Assembly (NCBI GenBank): GCA_039185235.1
Contig: JBCDAS010000048.1
Span: 1-17,559, forward strand
Length of the DNA stretch: 17,559 nucleotides
Reading direction: 5' to 3'
From: Thermohalobaculum sp039185235
GTDB lineage: Bacteria; Pseudomonadota; Alphaproteobacteria; Rhodobacterales; Rhodobacteraceae
Shown: one piece after another, positions 14,927 to 17,559 of the stretch
Numbering within the stretch: position 1 is the stretch's first letter
How the letters are laid out: every line of letters starts with the position of its first letter
Notes under the pieces: generated by a model
Databases searched by the model: none
Seen by the model: the letters and a program-made list of their open reading frames with translations, nothing else
What the model was told of the DNA's origin: nothing
Translations under genes and position numbers: made by a program

Positions 14927-15136
14927 ATGGCAACTGGCACTGTGAAATGGTTCAACGCAACCAAAGGCTTTGGCTTTATCCAGCCCGATGACGGGGGCAA
15001 GGATGTTTTTGTTCATATCAGCGCGGTTGAGCGCGCCGGTATGACGGGTTTGGCCGATGGCCAGAAGATCAGCTTTGAGCTTGAGCCAGGTCGCGATGGA
15101 CGCATGGCCGCATCCAATCTGGCGGCTATGGACTAG
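14927..15136 (+). CDS. Cold-shock domain protein (Csp family)
   Basis: The 69-aa protein is a single OB-fold nucleic-acid chaperone. It has the family start MATGTVKWFNATKGFGFIQP, with RNP1 (KGFGFI, 13-18) and RNP2 (VFVHIS, 27-32), and normal length. GGAG lies 7 nt before the ATG. A zinc-ribbon protein gene starts 18 nt after the stop, so both may be on one transcript. Which csp paralogue it is cannot be decided. Confidence 0.95.
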   Translation: MATGTVKWFNATKGFGFIQPDDGGKDVFVHISAVERAGMTGLADGQKISFELEPGRDGRMAASNLAAMD

Positions 15137-15154
15137 ACCTCCTATCTGCAGATC

Positions 15155-15496
15155 ATGGTGAAGAAGTCCGGGCCCGGCAGCCGGGTAGTGATCTGTTGTT
15201 ACTGTGATGCCCGCTCACTTGTGCCCAGAGGCGCGAGCGGCCGCCTTGTTTGCAACGGCTGCGGCGCTCCGATCAAGCTTATCGAGCGCTTGGAACCCTC
15301 TCACAGAGCAAAGAAACCGCGCAAAAAGACGCAGCTCCGTCCAGCGGAGCGCGCCAACGCTCATGCATCTGGCGACTACGCTTACCGCAGACGCAAAGCC
15401 AAGAAGGGCCGCCGGTCCAAAAGCATGCTCTACCGGATCCATGATGCAATGGATGACTTGTTCGATCTCGACGACCTGTTCGACGTTTTCGACTGA
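15155..15496 (+). CDS. Zinc-ribbon protein with basic linker and acidic tail
   Basis: The 113-aa protein starts with a four-cysteine ribbon: CYC-type CxxC at the start (VICCYCDA) and CNGC (33-36). A long Lys/Arg-rich stretch (AKKPRKKTQLRPAERA; RRRKAKKGRRSK) follows, and the last 14 residues are acidic and Phe/Leu-rich (DDLFDLDDLFDVFD). This suits a small nucleic-acid-binding protein, with the acidic tail perhaps binding a partner. No catalytic motif is present. Shine-Dalgarno signal before ATG 15155 is weak; coupling to the cold-shock gene 18 nt upstream may help. I do not know a named family. Confidence 0.75.
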   Translation: MVKKSGPGSRVVICCYCDARSLVPRGASGRLVCNGCGAPIKLIERLEPSHRAKKPRKKTQLRPAERANAHASGDYAYRRRKAKKGRRSKSMLYRIHDAMDDLFDLDDLFDVFD

Positions 15497-15512
15497 GGCC
15501 ACTGCAGGCTCT

Positions 15513-15528
15513 TGTATCACCTGATACA
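15513..15528. promoter_or_regulatory. 16-bp palindrome after the zinc-ribbon gene
   Basis: TGTATCA-CC-TGATACA is a perfect palindrome with 7-bp arms. There is no T-tract, so it looks more like an operator than a terminator. It lies 17 nt past the zinc-ribbon stop. The following gap to 15764 holds a possible micro-ORF and a CRP-like site. Confidence 0.35.
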
Positions 15529-15591
15529 GCCGGAAAGAGAATCATCCGCTATTCCTTCCCCAATCAAAGCTGATCCGGAAGGGGAAAGACG

Positions 15592-15678
15592 ATGCTTCAT
15601 TTGACAAAAATACTCGCTGCTGCGACCGACCGGCTGTTGCGCGCCATGCCCCAACTCTTTCCGGTTCCGCCATCCTGA
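15592..15678 (+). CDS. Possible 28-aa micro-ORF
   Basis: AAGGGG lies 7 nt before an ATG that opens 28 codons: MLHLTKILAAATDRLLRAMP, then a Pro-rich end. The first 20 residues could form an amphipathic helix. It is too short to judge by coding statistics and may be chance. If real, it would be a leader peptide or small membrane-associated peptide upstream of the 59-aa gene. Confidence 0.3.
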   Translation: MLHLTKILAAATDRLLRAMPQLFPVPPS

Positions 15679-15689
15679 TTGGCCAAAAC

Positions 15690-15711
15690 AACCCTGTGAG
15701 GGTTTTCACAG
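15690..15711 (+). promoter_or_regulatory. CRP-type palindrome overlapping a terminator-like hairpin
   Basis: TGTGA-GGGTTT-TCACA (15695-15710), flanked by a matching C and G, is a perfect CRP half-site pair with 6-nt spacing. TAGTCT at 15732-15737 would be a class II -10 box if transcription started near 15744, 20 nt before the 59-aa gene. The same bases also allow AACCCT-GTG-AGGGTT-TT, a small terminator. Either reading is possible. Confidence 0.45.
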
Positions 15712-15764
15712 ACGAGACTGCCATGATGCGCTAGTCTTCGCCCAAGTTTGAAAAGGAGAAACCG

Positions 15765-15944
15765 ATGACCGAGACGCGTAAACCTGAGCCGACAACCCTT
15801 GAAGAAGATGATCTCGACCAAGCAGCCGGTGGCATTAAAATGAAACACGTACTGGTGAGCAGCTATCAGATCGGCGGCAATGCAGAGTCTGCCAAGTCCG
15901 AAGAGGTCAATCTGAACTTTCAGAAGATCAAATCCACGCGCTGA
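15765..15944 (+). CDS. 59-aa protein: double-glycine-type leader plus Hcp-like C-terminal hairpin
   Basis: AAGGAG lies 6 nt before the ATG. Residues 12-23 (LEEDDLDQAAGG) fit the double-glycine leader pattern: Leu at -12, Asp at -8, Leu at -7, Gly-Gly at -2/-1. The 36 remaining residues contain VLVSSYQIGG and EVNLNFQKI, 13 residues apart. From memory these match the last two beta-strands of Hcp, the type VI secretion tube protein (P. aeruginosa Hcp1 has VLVSSVSTGG and NVTLNFAQV). Full Hcp is about 160 aa, so this is only its end piece. The N-terminus is alike to that of the 71-aa gene at 16471; pqiA lies between them. It could be a secreted peptide or an assembly factor. No exporter gene is seen nearby. 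Confidence 0.8.
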   Translation: MTETRKPEPTTLEEDDLDQAAGGIKMKHVLVSSYQIGGNAESAKSEEVNLNFQKIKSTR

Positions 15945-15981
15945 AGATATGAGTTCTCTCTCACTTTAATCACGAGAGAGC

Positions 15982-16410
15982 ATGCCGCCGCACCATCTTC
16001 TCAATCTGGCACTTTTGATCGCCTATCCTGTTGCATGGGGCGCGCCCTTGGCGCGTGCCGGCTTTCTTCCCTGGTTCACTGGCGACACCATCACTGTTTT
16101 TGGCGGCGTCCAAGACCTCTGGGAGGTCGATAGAGCGCTGGCGATCCTGGTCGCGCTCTTTGCCATGATCATGCCGATGGCCAAGACGCTGATGCTGGCC
16201 GCCATCCACCGCGGTTGGCGCGGGCCGATGGGATTGGTGAGCTTGATCGGCAAACTCTCCATGGCCGATGTTTTTCTCATCGCGCTCTACATCGTTGTCG
16301 TCAAAGGTGTTGGTATCGGGCATGTGACCACGGCCTGGGGGCTCTGGTTCTTTACGGGCTGCGTCCTTGCGTCGATCTGGATCGCTTGGCGCACACAGGG
16401 CGAAATGTAG
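15982..16410 (+). CDS. pqiA: Paraquat-inducible protein A domain protein (single domain)
   Basis: The 142-aa inner-membrane protein has four hydrophobic segments and the PqiA pattern LPWFTGDTITVFGGVQDLWE, then ALAILVALFAMIMPMAKTLM, GKLSMADVFLIALYIVVVKG and AWGLWFFTGC. PqiA proteins work with MCE-type lipid transporters in the envelope. E. coli PqiA has two such domains; this is one. GAGAGAG ends just before the ATG. The window also carries mlaEF about 2 kb upstream. The two small leader-type genes flank it at 37 and 60 nt, which suggests one operon. Confidence 0.85.
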   Translation: MPPHHLLNLALLIAYPVAWGAPLARAGFLPWFTGDTITVFGGVQDLWEVDRALAILVALFAMIMPMAKTLMLAAIHRGWRGPMGLVSLIGKLSMADVFLIALYIVVVKGVGIGHVTTAWGLWFFTGCVLASIWIAWRTQGEM

Positions 16411-16470
16411 CATATCTCACAGAAAGGGCCCGCCTGATCCGTTATAGAGGCGCCAATAGAGGAGAGTGCT

Positions 16471-16686
16471 ATGAGTGATACGTCTAAGCCCGAAAACCTG
16501 ACCGATGTTGATTTGGACGCCTCCAATGGCGGTGGCAGCCATGACAGATGGATCGACCTGGCCACGGTTTCCCAAGGGATCAGCCGCCCCAAGAACACGG
16601 CCGAGGCGCCCGGCGATCTACAGGCCGGTGAGCAGGGCAAACCCGCCTCTGGACACTATACACAAGTGGTCTGGGCAAAAACCTGA
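16471..16686 (+). CDS. 71-aa protein: double-glycine-type leader plus Hcp-like and CAP-like segments
   Basis: AGGAG lies 6 nt before the ATG. The start MSDTSKPENLTDVDLDASNG resembles that of the 59-aa protein: M(S/T)(D/E)TxKPE, then L, D-L-D and Gly-Gly. Leu10, Asp14, Leu15 and Gly20-Gly21 occupy the -12, -8, -7 and -2/-1 leader positions. After the Gly-Gly come HDRWIDLATVSQGIS (24-38), which aligns without gaps to HAEEIDVLAWSWGMS of P. aeruginosa Hcp1 as I recall it. The last 11 residues (GHYTQVVWAKT) fit the CAP/PR-1 family signature. No cysteine, membrane segment or long domain is present. Function unknown; the paired leader suggests it acts with the 59-aa protein. Confidence 0.8.
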   Translation: MSDTSKPENLTDVDLDASNGGGSHDRWIDLATVSQGISRPKNTAEAPGDLQAGEQGKPASGHYTQVVWAKT

Positions 16687-16775
16687 CGACCAACCCGCTG
16701 AACTCGGGGCCAAGCGTCGCGAAGCGCTTGTCCCGACCGCGCCGCTCTTATAGGTCTCGGGCGACGGAGCGCGGT

Positions 16776-17093
16776 ATGACCCTTGTTTTACTCATCATCG
16801 GCATTTTCTGCGGGATCGCGATCTGCATCGGCACGCTTTACTCGCTGGCCCAGGCGGTCTTGGAGACGGGCAGGACCCGCGCGATCCACATCTTTGCCAT
16901 CGCCTCCATGGGCAGCGTGATGTGGTTCTTGCTGGAGCGCGATGCGGTGACCGCCCAACTCCTCTCACCCGTCCTGTTGATTGCCCTGGCGATGACCTTC
17001 TGGATCGAGAAACGCTGGTTTAAGATCTTGCCGCTTCTGCAAAGCGTCTTTGCCGTCTTCGTCTTCATGGGCTATGCGCAGTTCAATGGGTAA
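16776..17093 (+). CDS. Small membrane protein (105 aa)
   Basis: The protein has four hydrophobic segments (about residues 2-26, 34-50, 58-76 and 84-100) and little else: LVLLIIGIFCGIAICIGTLY at the start, AIASMGSVMWFLL, LLSPVLLIALAMTFWI and LLQSVFAVFVFMGYAQF at the end. GGAG lies 6 nt before ATG 16776, which I prefer over a TTG at 16728 that adds a basic stretch. The radA start overlaps or immediately follows its stop, so they are probably coupled. I do not recognise a named family. Confidence 0.7.
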   Translation: MTLVLLIIGIFCGIAICIGTLYSLAQAVLETGRTRAIHIFAIASMGSVMWFLLERDAVTAQLLSPVLLIALAMTFWIEKRWFKILPLLQSVFAVFVFMGYAQFNG

Positions 17094-17559
17094 AGCCATG
17101 GGTTTTGTTTGCCGCGACTGCGGCGCAGTTCACAAGAAATGGTCTGGGCAATGCAACGCCTGTGGTGCTTGGAACTCGATCGAGGAGGATGCGGGCCTGT
17201 CTGCCTCCGGACCAGCGAAGAAGTCGTTGGGATCGGCAAAAGGCCGGTCGCTGGAACTGGTGGCTCTCAGCGGTCAGGAAGCGCCGCCACCGCGCGCGGT
17301 CTCGGGCATTGCCGAATTGGACCGGGTTTTGGGGGGCGGTCTGGTGCCGGGCTCGGCGATCTTGGTGGGCGGCGATCCAGGGATCGGCAAATCCACGATC
17401 CTGCTACAGGCCACCGCTGCTTTTGCCCAGCAGGGGCTCAAAGTCATCTATGTCTCGGGCGAAGAAGCCTCGGCCCAAGTGCGCATGCGCGCCCAGCGCT
17501 TGGGGCTGGCTGAGGCGCCGGTGAGCCTGGCTGCGGAGACCAATCTGCGCGATATCCTA
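17086..17559 (+). CDS. radA: DNA repair protein RadA, N-terminal part
   Basis: RadA is a RecA-like helicase that processes recombination branches. The visible part carries the four-cysteine zinc finger (CRDCGAVHKKWSGQCNACG) and Walker A GGDPGIGKS, followed by VIYVSGEEA. Counting from ATG 17098 the cysteines are at 5, 8, 19 and 22 and Walker A is at 91-99. I take ATG 17086 (MGKAMGFVC...) because RadA proteins usually have a few residues before the finger; it overlaps the upstream stop by 8 bases. Neither start has a clear Shine-Dalgarno. The gene continues past the window edge; about one third is present. Confidence 0.95.
   Translation, partial: MGKAMGFVCRDCGAVHKKWSGQCNACGAWNSIEEDAGLSASGPAKKSLGSAKGRSLELVALSGQEAPPPRAVSGIAELDRVLGGGLVPGSAILVGGDPGIGKSTILLQATAAFAQQGLKVIYVSGEEASAQVRMRAQRLGLAEAPVSLAAETNLRDIL

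Noticed and set aside
15594..15640. Promoter starting with the perfect TTGACA at 15601
   Set aside because: No -10-like hexamer is found at 16-18 nt spacing.
16680..16760. Frameshifted continuation of the CAP-like end of the 71-aa protein
   Set aside because: The frame after the stop reads Thr/Asn/Pro- and Arg-rich sequence without the Cys and Gly pattern that follows the CAP signature.

Overview
The window comes from the chromosome of an alphaproteobacterium, most likely Rhodobacterales (Roseobacter group). I infer this from the gene order (acpP-fabF-mltG; rpsF-rpsR-rplI-dnaB-alr; mlaE-mlaF; pqiA-radA), a VPLP-type C-terminal sorting signal, a DUF2927-type lipoprotein and fairly high GC with NNC/NNG-rich codons. 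Most of it is conserved housekeeping DNA. The unusual part is at 15.5-16.7 kb.

Left arm, all on the minus strand (1-5828): fabD, a VPLP-CTERM envelope protein, fabG, acpP, fabF and mltG are read right to left, followed by a terminator and the start of an unidentified gene cut by the window edge. These make malonyl-ACP, the carrier protein, and the condensing and ketoreductase steps of fatty acid synthesis, then the endolytic transglycosylase that ends glycan strands. Between fabG and its upstream neighbour lies a 20-bp inverted repeat whose loop carries a G-quadruplex motif.

Middle, plus strand (6011-9630): a 63-aa unknown protein, a terminator pair, a promoter with a structured leader, then rpsF-rpsR-rplI (ribosomal proteins S6, S18, L9), a strong terminator, a regulatory region with a DnaA-box-like site, and the replicative helicase gene dnaB. 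A minus-strand lipoprotein gene (9648-10424) converges on dnaB. It diverges from alr (alanine racemase) across a gap with an FNR-type palindrome. After alr come a DUF2927-type lipoprotein and mlaE-mlaF, the permease and ATPase of an MCE-type lipid transporter. No mlaD substrate-binding gene is present in the window.

Right arm, plus strand (14327-17559): a small membrane protein, an extragenic hairpin/G-quadruplex repeat, a cold-shock protein, a zinc-ribbon protein, then a small cluster: a 59-aa peptide, a single-domain PqiA protein, a 71-aa peptide, a 105-aa membrane protein and the start of radA. The two peptides share an N-terminus shaped like a double-glycine leader. The cargo of the 59-aa peptide resembles the C-terminal hairpin of the type VI secretion tube protein Hcp. 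The 71-aa one resembles an Hcp N-terminal strand and ends in a CAP/PR-1 signature. This peptide-PqiA-peptide arrangement, with a CRP-type palindrome upstream, is the best candidate in the window for something undescribed. All family assignments are from reading the sequence and from memory; no searches were run.
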